DNA of 64,000 nucleotides from Osedax fenrisi (Eukaryota; Annelida; Polychaeta; Sabellida; Siboglinidae). The position numbers were made by a program, and so were the translations under genes. The stretch lies in contig OZ025241.1 of assembly GCA_964019155.1 (NCBI GenBank), positions 61,399,198 to 61,463,197 of the forward strand, given 5' to 3'. Each line of letters starts with the position of its first letter. Position 1 is the first letter of the stretch. Positions 53,531-64,000 of this stretch are shown piece after piece. The notes under the pieces are model-generated. The model worked only from the letters and a program-made list of their open reading frames with translations, had not been told where the DNA came from and ran no database searches.

Positions 53531-53566
53531 CAAGTATTTTTCTAAGGATTCTTCGCAAAATCGTTG
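53531..53566. mobile_element. Micro-palindrome, TTTTGCGAA-type, copy 4 (inverted)
   Basis: Plus strand starts CAAGTATTTTTCTAAGG and ends TTCGCAAAATCGTTG, the reverse of copies 1-3. Flanked by identical ctatata (53524-53530 and 53567-53573). The flanking AT-rich context makes the match less decisive than at other copies. Confidence 0.75.
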
Positions 53567-54186
53567 CTATATATATATAAATATCATTCGAAAATATCTG
53601 TCGATTAAGTCAACTATTCGACTTATTTAAATTTAAATTTTATTCTGATTATATTATAGCGATACAATTTTAATTGTAACTTATAAGTATACATATATAC
53701 ATATATATTAAAACAAATTATAAAACAATTGTTTTATATATATGTATAAACTTAAGTTATTAAGATATGTATGTAGGGTGCATTTTGTGTAACATACCAG
53801 TAATGTACCACCTCCGTACAGTGGAATACCACTGTATACAGTACAGTGGTACACTGTATACAGTTATAGCCTATATATATAGGGATTATTGCATGCTATA
53901 GGTCCAACCCGACTCGGCCACTATGGTAATACGTGTGTTCAATAGAACAATACGTATACTTATTGTTTGTATCTCGGGCATATCTAATCATTTCATGTTT
54001 TATTTAGAGTATCGGTATTTGTGAACATATTTGATATGAAGTGTAGGAAAAGATTAAAAGTGGGGAGGGAAATAAGTAATAGAGGGAGGCTGTTACCCAC
54101 AAAAATAACTTACAAAAGATACTTAGGTACCTTACCTATGTACACTGTACACCGATACGTATAGCATATCATGTACAACACCTATA

Positions 54187-54372
54187 GAGGAAGTCTCCGA
54201 TTACCGACCCCCCTGTCTATTCTTGTAAATATAATGATATCAAAAATTTAAAATAGCCACATTATTCATTGCCATAATATTACCCTACATACAAAATTTC
54301 AAATATATATATTTAATATTGAATAAGTTATTCAAATAATCATTTAGGGGTCGGTAATCGGAGTATTTCCCC
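54187..54372. mobile_element. Short MITE with TA duplication
   Basis: Ends GAGGAAGTCTCCGATTACC and, reversed, GGGGAAATACTCCGATTACC; the inverted repeat continues through GACCCC. Flanked by TA on both sides. The GGGGAAA-type end recurs at 25232, 58235 and 61240. Confidence 0.8.
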
Positions 54373-54448
54373 TAGTATACGATATATACACCTATCGTAT
54401 ACACTTTATAAATGTAGAGTATATACGGTCGTATAATATGTAGTACGT

Positions 54449-54575
54449 AATGTCACGTGACTACGCTATAGCTGATGTCACGTGATTACGATATAGCTTA
54501 TGTCACGTGGTACCGATACGGATTATGTCACGTGATTCCTCTATAGGTAATGTCACGTGATTACGCTACGGATAT
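54449..54575. repeat. 25-bp tandem array of GTCACGTGATTACG
   Basis: Five consecutive 25-bp units each begin GTCACGTG, with a variable second half (CTATAGCTGAT, ATATAGCTTAT, GATACGGATTAT and so on). Three more CACGTG sites follow by 54900. Conservation is concentrated on the E-box half of the unit. Confidence 0.85.
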
Positions 54576-54611
54576 AGGCCGCGTTGTACTCACTACGACG
54601 ATGTATACATC

Positions 54612-54650
<39 letters not shown>

Positions 54651-54959
54651 TATGGGATGGGAATTCATTCGAATGCACTCGCCAGCGTTTAATGTGTTTA
54701 ATACACGCCGGAATGTATAATTAATAGGTCACGTGAGTGGGTGTGGTAAGTTATGCGAACTGTAAGTTATGCACACTGTCGCCACCACCACTGCCACTGC
54801 CACTTCACGTCACGTGCAGGTATAAATTATCACTACGACGCCAGGTGGTGCGCGACCTACCGCTGGGTGTATGTAGGCCAATGATCAGTTCGTAGCTCAC
54901 GTGATACGATGTGTCGGGTAAATCGGACCGCCCTCTCGTATATAGGTATACCTATAGGG

Positions 54960-55865
54960 TATATCCTATGGGAACACTACATTATGTACTACTGTATGCC
55001 TATATATGCATATAGGTACAGCCATATATTCATAATTTACCAGGTTAACTATAGGTAAAATACAAATCTACAGCGCATACATGCGAGTAACGTAACGTAT
55101 ACGAGTAACGACGATTGTGGGAAGAACACTTATTTGTCATCATATAAATATAAATATAACTATAAATATAATTTAAAAATTAATTTCATATAAATCTGTA
55201 TAGTTGGATACGAATTTATATTATATATAGCACATTTTCCGAAAATGACCCTATATAGGTGGCGCTGTCATATTTTGTATACCTGCTCGAATTAGGTGAT
55301 CTTACGTAAGTTTATATCTTTGCTTAGAAAAATCCTTACGATTAGTATATTGTGCGATGAAATATCTACTATAATTGCTATTATAGTTGCCGTATACGGT
55401 ATTCTGTGTGAACAAGTACATGTGGGCAGGTATACTTCTGCCATTGGTCAGCAATGCGGACATTGGTCAGTAGTGCGGTCACTGATCGAATGGTAATCAC
55501 ATATAGATTTAAGTTTATTTTTGAAACAAATAATCAAATTAAATTTGTAATATATACTTATATAATATATATTAAATATATACTAGAATTTATTACATAT
55601 ATATATATATATATACATATAAGTTAAATATTCACATATTATGTATTTAGTGTACATCTTTAACCGTTTATGTACACATTTTCTAAAGGTAAATCCAATA
55701 ACAAAAACGTGAAAATAAAACTATTCAGCCTTAGCTCAACACAATGTATAGATAGTATATAACTATAGTGATATATAGCTTACTATAATTACAATGAAAT
55801 ACTTGTGAATTTTAGGTATGAAGTAAATGGAATATTATTTATTTTGTATAGGTTTAATAGGAATA

Positions 55866-55925
<60 letters not shown>

Positions 55926-57660
55926 AACCCGTGCATCGAGTGAATGATCTAGTTGAACAAGCGAATAATAAACGCCACCAATGCATGTCGGAGATGTATT
56001 ATACAGTCGGTTATCTACAATACTCTAACTGTACACTGTACACTGTACAGTGTACAGTGTCTAGTATATTCTATATGATATATATATGTATACATATAGT
56101 ATATTAATAAGAACGCAAATACTGCTATGTATCCTATAGGATATATATATATTAGGGTGGAATGAATTTTGAAATAATTATGGAAGTCTGGTTATGTCTC
56201 GCGATAGTGATTTAGGGTTATATGTGAATGTATTGACATTATTGAACTGCATCCTATATATATATATATGTCTACCCTATATATCATACTGCGTGGATTC
56301 TATGTTAAATATGTTTATCGAATGCTATGCCTATACGAGTCTTACACGCGGACTCACTTCGGAATATAATGCCGAATGATACCGGTACACATATTTTCTA
56401 TAATAACGTTACGGGGAGGGGGGATCGATCTCTCACTCGGGTCTACACTCTCAAACAATATACCAAGCATTATTAGTAGAGGAGAACGGAAGACTTGCGA
56501 TACAGCTTTAAATTGAGCTTTACCTCGTGCCTATTGCTTGCGATATGTACACTAATTTAAGGGTAGGTTTTTATAATCTTAATTATTTGTTAATTAATAA
56601 TGTTTTTTTGTTATATTAAAATCAATATATGTAATATATAATGCTATACTAATATTATAATATTTTTTATATAGTAATATTTTAATTTTAATTATTGGCA
56701 TAAATGTAAAAAGTGGTTCAAGTTACCCCACTCTACTCAACACCCCCAAACACTGAAGGTATATGTAGTGAGGTATATAGTAAGTTCACAAAGTAAAATG
56801 GTTCTCGTTAATATCAGATAAAGTTAAATCAACATGAATCTAGATTAGATAACATTACTAATCAAATTAAGAAACACCAGTATACTGACGTACAAGTTTC
56901 AGAAGCATCGCTAACATCATCTAACTTGTAACCTTTAGTATAATAACCAGTACGACATGTTTAAACTAAACAAGATAAACATCAAATGCAGTAACATAGT
57001 CATTGCTAGTATACTATATATATTACAATTCAATAAACTCTTAAGATTATCGAGATAATACGAAAACATATACAAATTTCGTAAAGCAAATAAAGAAGTT
57101 TCATTTACATATCAAAGTAAGGATAGGACAAATAATTATGTATTTAAACCCACAAATAATATAAAAATAATTTAAAATTGACATAATCACTATGCATATC
57201 TACTATAGGGGATATTAAGCTTATAAGATATAGGTCAATAGGTCAATCAACGAGTATCGCGGAAATTAAAACAAGTATTGTACATAGCCGTAACTTATCA
57301 AATACTTCGCAATAGGTTTCAGAATAGGATTGAGAATAGGATATATTGCTATGATATAATACAATAGGTATGCCTGCTACTTTATAAAATAGACGATCCG
57401 GACAGATTATAACTCTGAGAACTAGTTACATATATTAATGATTTATAGTTCATCGTATACGATTTAAGTAAAATGTATTGTACTATGATAGTATATATAT
57501 ATACTATAGTACTATAGTACTTGAAGTGTATGACTATATATAGTAATGTTGTGTATCTATCTATCTATATAATATATGCACAGATCACAAACAAGATTAT
57601 TCTAAATCGAACTCAAACATTTAATGATTCACCAATGAGAATTCTTCAAATCATAAAGCT
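54960..57660. other. Gene-free stretch
   Basis: Contains an (AT)n array at 55870-55918 and palindromic GTACACTGTACAGTGTAC near 56040. I found no supported coding sequence; the open frames here are short or microsatellite-derived. Confidence 0.6.
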
Positions 57661-57672
57661 TAACAACCTATC

Positions 57673-57790
57673 TCACACGCACACTAATACCCACACAGGC
57701 ACACCCACGCACACATATACACATGCACATACGCACACATACACGCATACACATACGCATACACACGCATACACACGCATACACACACGG
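57673..57790. repeat. (CA)n/(CACACGCATA)n microsatellite
   Basis: CA-rich run with CG and TA interruptions; the Thr/His-rich frame across it is an artefact. Confidence 0.92.
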
Positions 57791-57839
57791 GTATTCTATT
57801 ACGTTACGTCGAATACTTACCTATTACAAACACGTTCGT

Positions 57840-58110
57840 AATTAACGTAAAATGACCACCCCGTTCGTTAACGAGAACTGACCACGTCGCTAATGACTCC
57901 TGACGCGATACAATAGGCGATTATGTAACACGAAACCTCGTGTAGGCGGCTCCACACTGATTACGTAACCGATCTAGCGGTATCACGTGATAACAATGCA
58001 CCTATTGTTAGTAGCGGTGCACCGGCCGATAGAGCGCCGCACACCCACGTTAACGCGCTATGCTATAATGGGTTTTCGTGAAGAGTGTTCCTCGTTTACT
58101 TATCCGTATA
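57840..58110. other. GC-richer, CpG-bearing segment
   Basis: Unique-looking sequence with ACGT-rich motifs (GATTACGTAACC, ATCACGTGAT). No open frame with support; it could be regulatory. Confidence 0.3.
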
Positions 58111-58234
58111 CGGATATATATATACAGATATGCATTAGATTGGTATCGCTCGGGGAATGATTTTTAACGGGCAACAACATCAGAAAATTTTAGTATTATT
58201 TTGAAGCCCTTTAGAAGAATATATTATATATATA

Positions 58235-59160
58235 GGGGAAATATGGGCAATGTGGCCAGCTGGCGTATCTCATAAACTATAAGTCCAATCAAAAAAATGT
58301 ATACATGAAATATACGCATTGGAAAAAGCATTGTTCAAATAAGTAAACATAATTTGTATATATATACAGTCAACTCCCGATAAATCGGACTTGCAAGGTA
58401 CCGGAAAATTGTCCAACTTATCGAGATGTCCGACTTATCCGATATTAGAATATCATGCAAATAAGACATTATATGTTCAGCGCGAGTTAAATGGTTACCG
58501 AAATGTGGAATTGTGCAACAATCAACAACAGAAAATGTTGTATTAAATTATATTACTTACTAAAATTATAATATTCAGTATTTAAATTAAATATTTCTGA
58601 CAATTTATAAAAAGTCCGACTTATCCATTATAAAATCATAAAAATGACAATAATATGTGTCCGACATATAGAAAAGTCCGACTATCCAATCCAACTTATC
58701 CAACTTATCCGATTAATTTAACATGGAACTATAGTCTATAGATACAAATCCAACCAAACCAACTACATTTGTCCGACTTATAGAGAATTCCGACTTATCC
58801 GTAGTCCGACTTACCGAGAATTGACTGTATTAATAAAAAAAAATATGTAAAAAAATCGATTTAATTTAAAAAAATTATAATTAAAGTTTCAAAAACATAT
58901 ATTAAATCACTAATATATTATATAAATTGAAAATTAAGGTTGGATATTAAATAACAATTTAATTACAACTAAGTGTTAAATCTATTTGTTTTAATGAGTA
59001 ATATTCATTATTATATAGTGTATATAGCGTGATACCCAGAAGCGTGTAATGTAACCATATTTTAGCGGGTAATGTGGCCACTTTACGATGATTTAAGCAA
59101 ATTATATTAAAGATATGATCTGAAATAAATATTTTTATATATTGATAAAATTTCATGCGT
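58235..59160. mobile_element. Partial GGGGAAA-type element (GGGCAATGTGGCC)
   Basis: Starts TA|GGGGAAATATGGGCAATG with a GTGGCC block, and a related GGGTAATGTGGCCAC block lies near 59068. The left end resembles copy A at 25232 (GTATCTCA, AAACTATAAGTCC style). The right terminus is not found. It hosts the pogo-like insertion at 58367. Confidence 0.5.
58367..58827. mobile_element. pogo/Tigger-like MITE with TA duplication
   Basis: Ends CAGTCAACTCCCGATAAATC and, reversed, CAGTCAATTCTCGGTAAGTC, flanked by TA. Subterminal GTCCGACTTATC repeats occur on both sides. No transposase frame. Confidence 0.88.
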
Positions 59161-60010
59161 AATTATATGAAAATGTTGATTGAATCAATATATACTACAT
59201 CCTAACCATATAATATATAATATATTATACATGACATATATATATATAGTTATATAAAGATAATTAACACACACGCGCGATTATGTTACCGACAATTTAT
59301 GTATTTATTCAGTAATGACGTATAGTTTGATTTTGCACGGTATTAAACAACGAACAATAGTCATAAAGATATAATGTGATGTAATCTTAGGTATTACTCA
59401 ACTCTCGATTATCATTATATAATGAAAATAATTAATAATACATGAATAATATATAATGCTATAAATACACGCGAAAACTATATAAATTTTACCTTTAAGA
59501 ACAATCGAATATGTTATACTACAGATATTACAGATTTAAATAGACGTAATGATATCTTGGCGACGTTAACGCCGGAGACTAGACACATATCTTGCGAGGT
59601 GTAGGTACAGCGTATTCAGTTGTACGTTGCAGCCATTATAACAACATTCGTATTATTACCAGCCTATAGGTATACCTATATTGCTACACGATATAAGATG
59701 ACACGCGTGTGGTAACTATAGCGTATACCTATATTGTTAATACTCCTTTTAACACTATATTGTATACGGTATACCATTCTACGATTTTTGAAAATATTTA
59801 TAATATTAATCAATTATATTTTATAATTTTATAAGTTAATAAACGAATATCATTTAGTGATGTAGATATCGGCAGTGTCGCAACGCAACATCGCAGGTTA
59901 GCCTAATTACGAGACTCGCACGACACTTCCCATCGAACACGTCTACCGCGGTCTAACAATAGCTAACAATAGCTCGATTGTAGTGCGTCATCGGGTGACT
60001 CATCCCTACA
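59161..60010. other. Gene-free stretch
   Basis: No coding or repeat-family signal recognised; a somewhat GC-richer patch lies at 59540-59740. Confidence 0.5.
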
Positions 60011-60017
60011 AAGGCTA

Positions 60018-60080
60018 CGCACACACGCACACACACGCACACACACACGCACACACATGCGCACACACGCACGCGACATA
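60018..60080. repeat. (CA)n microsatellite with CG interruptions
   Basis: ACACACGC and ACACATGC runs. Confidence 0.92.
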
Positions 60081-60084
60081 TGTA

Positions 60085-61019
60085 CGAGATAGTGGGGTAA
60101 TGGTTATGACGCTAGGACATAAGATGTACGCCATATATCAGACATCGCACGCGTACTATTGGTACAGTGTGTGCGTATGTGTATATATAGCTCTAATACA
60201 CTAAACATATGTACGTAGTCGAGTCTAAATAAATAAATATATCAAGCGCGTGTATGTAGGGCGAACGTAGGCGTATTCCGTCGGATGATTGACAGCCGGG
60301 GGGCGTGTTTACTACGATACCGTGTAGGACCTCACTACAACTACCCCAATACAGTTGTTGGGTGGGTTCTTTTTACACGTCGGGATGCATCCCAAAACAT
60401 GTTTGATGTAGTACCGTTAGTGGTGACATAAAGGTGATAATGATGCGTGACTCATACGATGCCTGATACGCGATGACATGCATCTTCATTTACACGCAGG
60501 TGTCAACACCCGAGGTTTATCGGCCTATGTCGGAATGTTCCCTTGGGGATCTATATATCCTAATTATAATGACAAATATTCTAATGCCTAATATAGTCAA
60601 GCTTATTTTAAATAGTATGCGTATTCTTTAGTATACGATTTTGTATGTAGGGGTCCAACTAACCAACCAACTAATCAACCAATCAACCAATCAAAATAAA
60701 TGTTTTGGTAAAAGTGGGGGGACCAATACATAGGAGGTCGCCATAGATTTTTAAGTGGGGGAGGGACATATTCCCCGTCCCGTCCTGTTATAGCACCCCT
60801 AGTTTTATTATAAGAATTCCATATATGGTCATGTTAATTATTGGTGTCAGCATCGGGTATACTATGTATTTATAATTGTTTTAAAAATAAGTATTATTTA
60901 ATAATTTGTTCGTATTCAATTTCCTTAGTATACTTCTTATAGGATGTTCAATTTCTTAATTTTCTTTCATAATATAAATGCACTAAATAACATGACATCT
61001 CGGCAAGTGAGTATACACT
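60085..61019. other. Gene-free stretch with a GC-richer patch
   Basis: 60240-60540 is CpG-bearing and unique-looking, without a supported frame. A CAACCAAT-type tetranucleotide-like repeat lies at 60657-60695. Confidence 0.5.
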
Positions 61020-61026
61020 ATAGTAC

Positions 61027-61063
61027 CAAGACCTCCTATAACCTGAGGTTATAGGAGGTCTTG
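61027..61063. mobile_element. Micro-palindrome, ACCTCC-type, perfect copy
   Basis: 37 bp: an 18-bp arm CAAGACCTCCTATAACCT, one spacer base (G), and the exact reverse complement of the arm. Flanked by identical atagtac (61020-61026 and 61064-61070). It appears to be the youngest copy. Confidence 0.9.
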
Positions 61064-61147
61064 ATAGTACACTATAGTATACTATAGTCAAGTAGCATTC
61101 ATAAATGAAAATCAATGTACCAATAGTCTCTTCAGTATATATCAATT

Positions 61148-61239
<92 letters not shown>
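61148..61239. repeat. (AT)n array
   Basis: TA run with two GT interruptions; a GGGGAAA element end follows at 61240 without a visible partner. Confidence 0.93.
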
Positions 61240-61242
<3 letters not shown>

Positions 61243-61899
61243 GAAACAGCGAAACAGATTTCATTGGGTGAAAGTCTTTGATGCGAATTAAGTGACTCCT
61301 TTACTCGCCGTCAAAGTGACGTCATCGGTCTCTCTCATCTATTTATAGATAATTTGTCACCGTGTGTTGACAGTGTGTATACTATACACCGCGGTGTACC
61401 GCACTAAACATGTGCATTCGGGCGTGTTCCTCCCCTGCATTAGTATTACGTAATAACAACGATTATGCGTATATATATCTGATATATATATATATATACT
61501 AATATAATTGTTGCGATATTATTGACCGGTGTAGAATCAGTAAAATGTATATAGATAATATAAAGATGAGCTATAAGAAATATAAAATATAGTGCTGAAT
61601 TATTGAATTATATGTGTTAATAAATTACGAGATGGTCCGCGACGCCTGGTTTTTTTTAGTCATGACGGTATCAGACGCCTGGGTTTTAAAGGTTAATAGT
61701 TGGTATTTATTTATTCTATACTTAGAATTTAATCACTATAATTTCTATAATAAGTATTGAAAACCTTGGTTGCAATTAAGATAATTAAACATAATTTGGA
61801 TTCCAACACACAATAGATTCATTTAGTAAGATGTTGTATACAATATTCGATGTATTATAATATGATATAGTACAGTGAATATAATTTTAATATACACAT

Positions 61900-61923
61900 A
61901 TTTCACACACACACATATATATA

Positions 61924-61980
<57 letters not shown>

Positions 61981-62062
61981 CTATATAATAATATACACCT
62001 AATATACGATCATGATGTGACTATGCTTCATCTTATTATATCGTCATGCATTACATAACATC

Positions 62063-62101
<39 letters not shown>

Positions 62102-62103
62102 AC

Positions 62104-62140
<37 letters not shown>
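61900..62140. repeat. Clustered (AT)n and (CA)n arrays
   Basis: Three TA arrays (about 61925-61978, 62064-62097, 62107-62136) separated by short unique sequence. Confidence 0.93.
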
Positions 62141-62141
<1 letters not shown>

Positions 62142-62244
62142 TATCGTAATATTGACATGATCTGAATTTTTGACCAAACTGGTCAAATATCAAAACACTA
62201 AACAATCCTAATTATGAAATGTCACGTTTATAGGTATCGGTTAC

Positions 62245-62305
62245 AGAGCCTCTAGCACCCATAGCCCCCATAGCCTCATAGCCCCCATAGCCCCTATATG
62301 GCATA
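62245..62305. repeat. CATAGCCCC tandem repeat
   Basis: Five or so 9-10-bp units of CCATAGCCC, the most C-rich short array in this AT-rich region. Confidence 0.75.
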
Positions 62306-63194
62306 CAGGGCTAGTAGGGACTATGTGCCATCGTCGTCAATAGGGGTACGATACCTGTTGGTAACATATTACGTATTATCGCGTAACTAGGCCAGTGTAC
62401 AGTGTCCGGCGTACGGTGTACTAAATGAAACTAATCGAAAGATAATAAGAAAATAGTGTTTTTTTAATATCACGTGATATGTGATACGGCGTACGCGTAA
62501 GTTTATTATCGAAATATAATGATATTTAATTTAACACGATAATAAATATTATCATTTTAAGAATAAAGATTAACAGTTCCACATCAACATTATATTTCAC
62601 TGTGTATTAACGGATATATAGCAGATATATTATCCGATAATATATAGGTATAATGTAGGATAAGTTATATTTAGAATACTTAATTGTCATGTAAAATAAG
62701 GAAATAAGGCATTTGAAATATTTACTATTCATGGTAAATCTAATATGCAAGTATTTCAACGGAAGCGGAGAATAGAAATAGTATTAAAGATGTAATGATT
62801 ATACATAATAAAAATGAAATAAAAAATAATAATATTGTTCTGATAGCTATATTTACATAGTTTAATAAAACATAGATTTTAGTTGTAAATAATATTTTAA
62901 GGGTCAAAATCCCAGATTAAGACAAAAAAAAATTCTCAATTAGACGCATGGGTAAATATTGTAACTGACAATACTAGGAAAATACATATATTATCATGGA
63001 AAATTCAATATTAGATTCTAGAATTATTAGCACATGCATCCTTAAGAGATATCATTAAACATTAGACGTTGGCTACAGTATGCTGTTTGACGGCACACGG
63101 GGTATTTAAGTTTAATAAATTTGTATATAACGATTATAATTATTATAAATCAATAATTAATTATTAATTTTAATAATTACTTATACTTTTCAGG

Positions 63195-63236
63195 AAACAA
63201 ACAAGAATCGATATGTTCGGCATGTCAAAGAAAACG
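63195..63236 (+). other. Weak exon candidate
   Basis: TACTTTTCAG acceptor, then about 40 nt containing an ATG frame MFGMSKKT, then a GTATAT donor-like site. The acceptor tract is good and the segment is less AT-rich than its surroundings. It is too short to assign to a family, and no partner exon is in the window. Confidence 0.2.
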
Positions 63237-64000
63237 TATATAATAAATAATAATTTACTATTTATCAACATATTGTATATTTATTTTACACATTTTACGT
63301 TTTATACATTTAACTTTACATAACTAATAAAAAAAACTAAACATTATTAAAAATTAAAAGTACTAAAATAATAATAAACAGTTTAAAAATTAAAACAATT
63401 AAAACAAAAGGATTAATATAGTATAGTATTAATATAGTAACATACAAATAGATATTAATATTATTAAAATTGACATAAACTATGCGATATAAATATTTAG
63501 ATTATTTTATAGATCTAAATATTATATTATAATTATGAACAATTTATTAATTATATTTTATATTTTGTTTTGGATGCTAACATGGGAATCAATTATTTGT
63601 TTTAATTTTTGTTTTTAATCTTTGTTTGTTTGTTCTTTATTTTATATGTGTGTTTATTGCTTATTTTAATATCTATTTTTATATCATGTTATTGTATTTT
63701 ATCCGAATGAAGATGATGAAAATGACATTACACTAGTAGTGTAACACTACTATATATAGTATAGTATACTATAGTATACTATATTATAATATATTATACT
63801 ATAGTATATATACTCTAATATATTAGGAGATATCGAATTAAAAAAGCTAATCGCGTTCACTGATCTTCCTTAGGATATTGTATAATAACTGATTTAATTC
63901 ATTAATTCCTATATATATATATATCAATTATATATTATAAATTTGTAGACACCTTTATGAAATATACCTTCCTGCGCCCCTATTTCATAGTTATATCATG

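Overview
The window comes from the nuclear genome of an intron-rich, strongly AT-rich animal. Three conserved metazoan protein families can be read across spliced exons (a copine, the glucosyltransferase ALG10 and a RASL10-type small GTPase). All three have short GC-richer exons set in long AT-rich introns. The transposon fauna (hAT, pogo-like and TTAA-flanked MITEs, a Helitron, a tRNA-headed SINE, LINE pieces, a Ty3/gypsy remnant) is also animal-like. I cannot name the species; an invertebrate is most likely. There are no operons, CRISPR arrays, rRNA or intact tRNA genes.

Layout. 1-12.9 kb: copine gene on +, entered inside its first C2 domain and followed to the stop codon. Its introns hold at least five transposable elements, one of them nested three deep. 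13.2-18.4 kb: ALG10 on -, six exons with consistent phases, tail-to-tail with copine. 18.7-22.7 kb: degraded Ty3/gypsy pol region (-), split by a 1.5 kb hAT-like element and by tiny palindromic insertions. 22.7-33.4 kb: no recognisable host gene; MITEs, AT arrays, an E-box array and LINE 3' ends. 33.7-42.4 kb (perhaps to 43.7 kb): RASL10-like GTPase on -, with a Helitron and a 4.4 kb, 11-bp satellite in its largest intron. 45.5-47.9 kb: a full-length but dead hAT transposon. 48-64 kb: repeats only, apart from one very weak exon candidate near 63.2 kb.

The three host genes are functionally unrelated (membrane-binding C2/A-domain protein, ER N-glycan precursor assembly, Ras signalling) and nothing in the sequence suggests joint regulation.

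The most unusual signal is a set of extremely short (17-39 bp) palindromic insertions that start with CA and end with TTG in the chosen orientation. Seven copies are flanked by perfect 7-bp direct duplications. Three sequence-unrelated subfamilies share the same 7-bp footprint and a target resembling NTANTAC. This looks like a non-autonomous mobile element class, or a repair process, that I cannot match to a known family.
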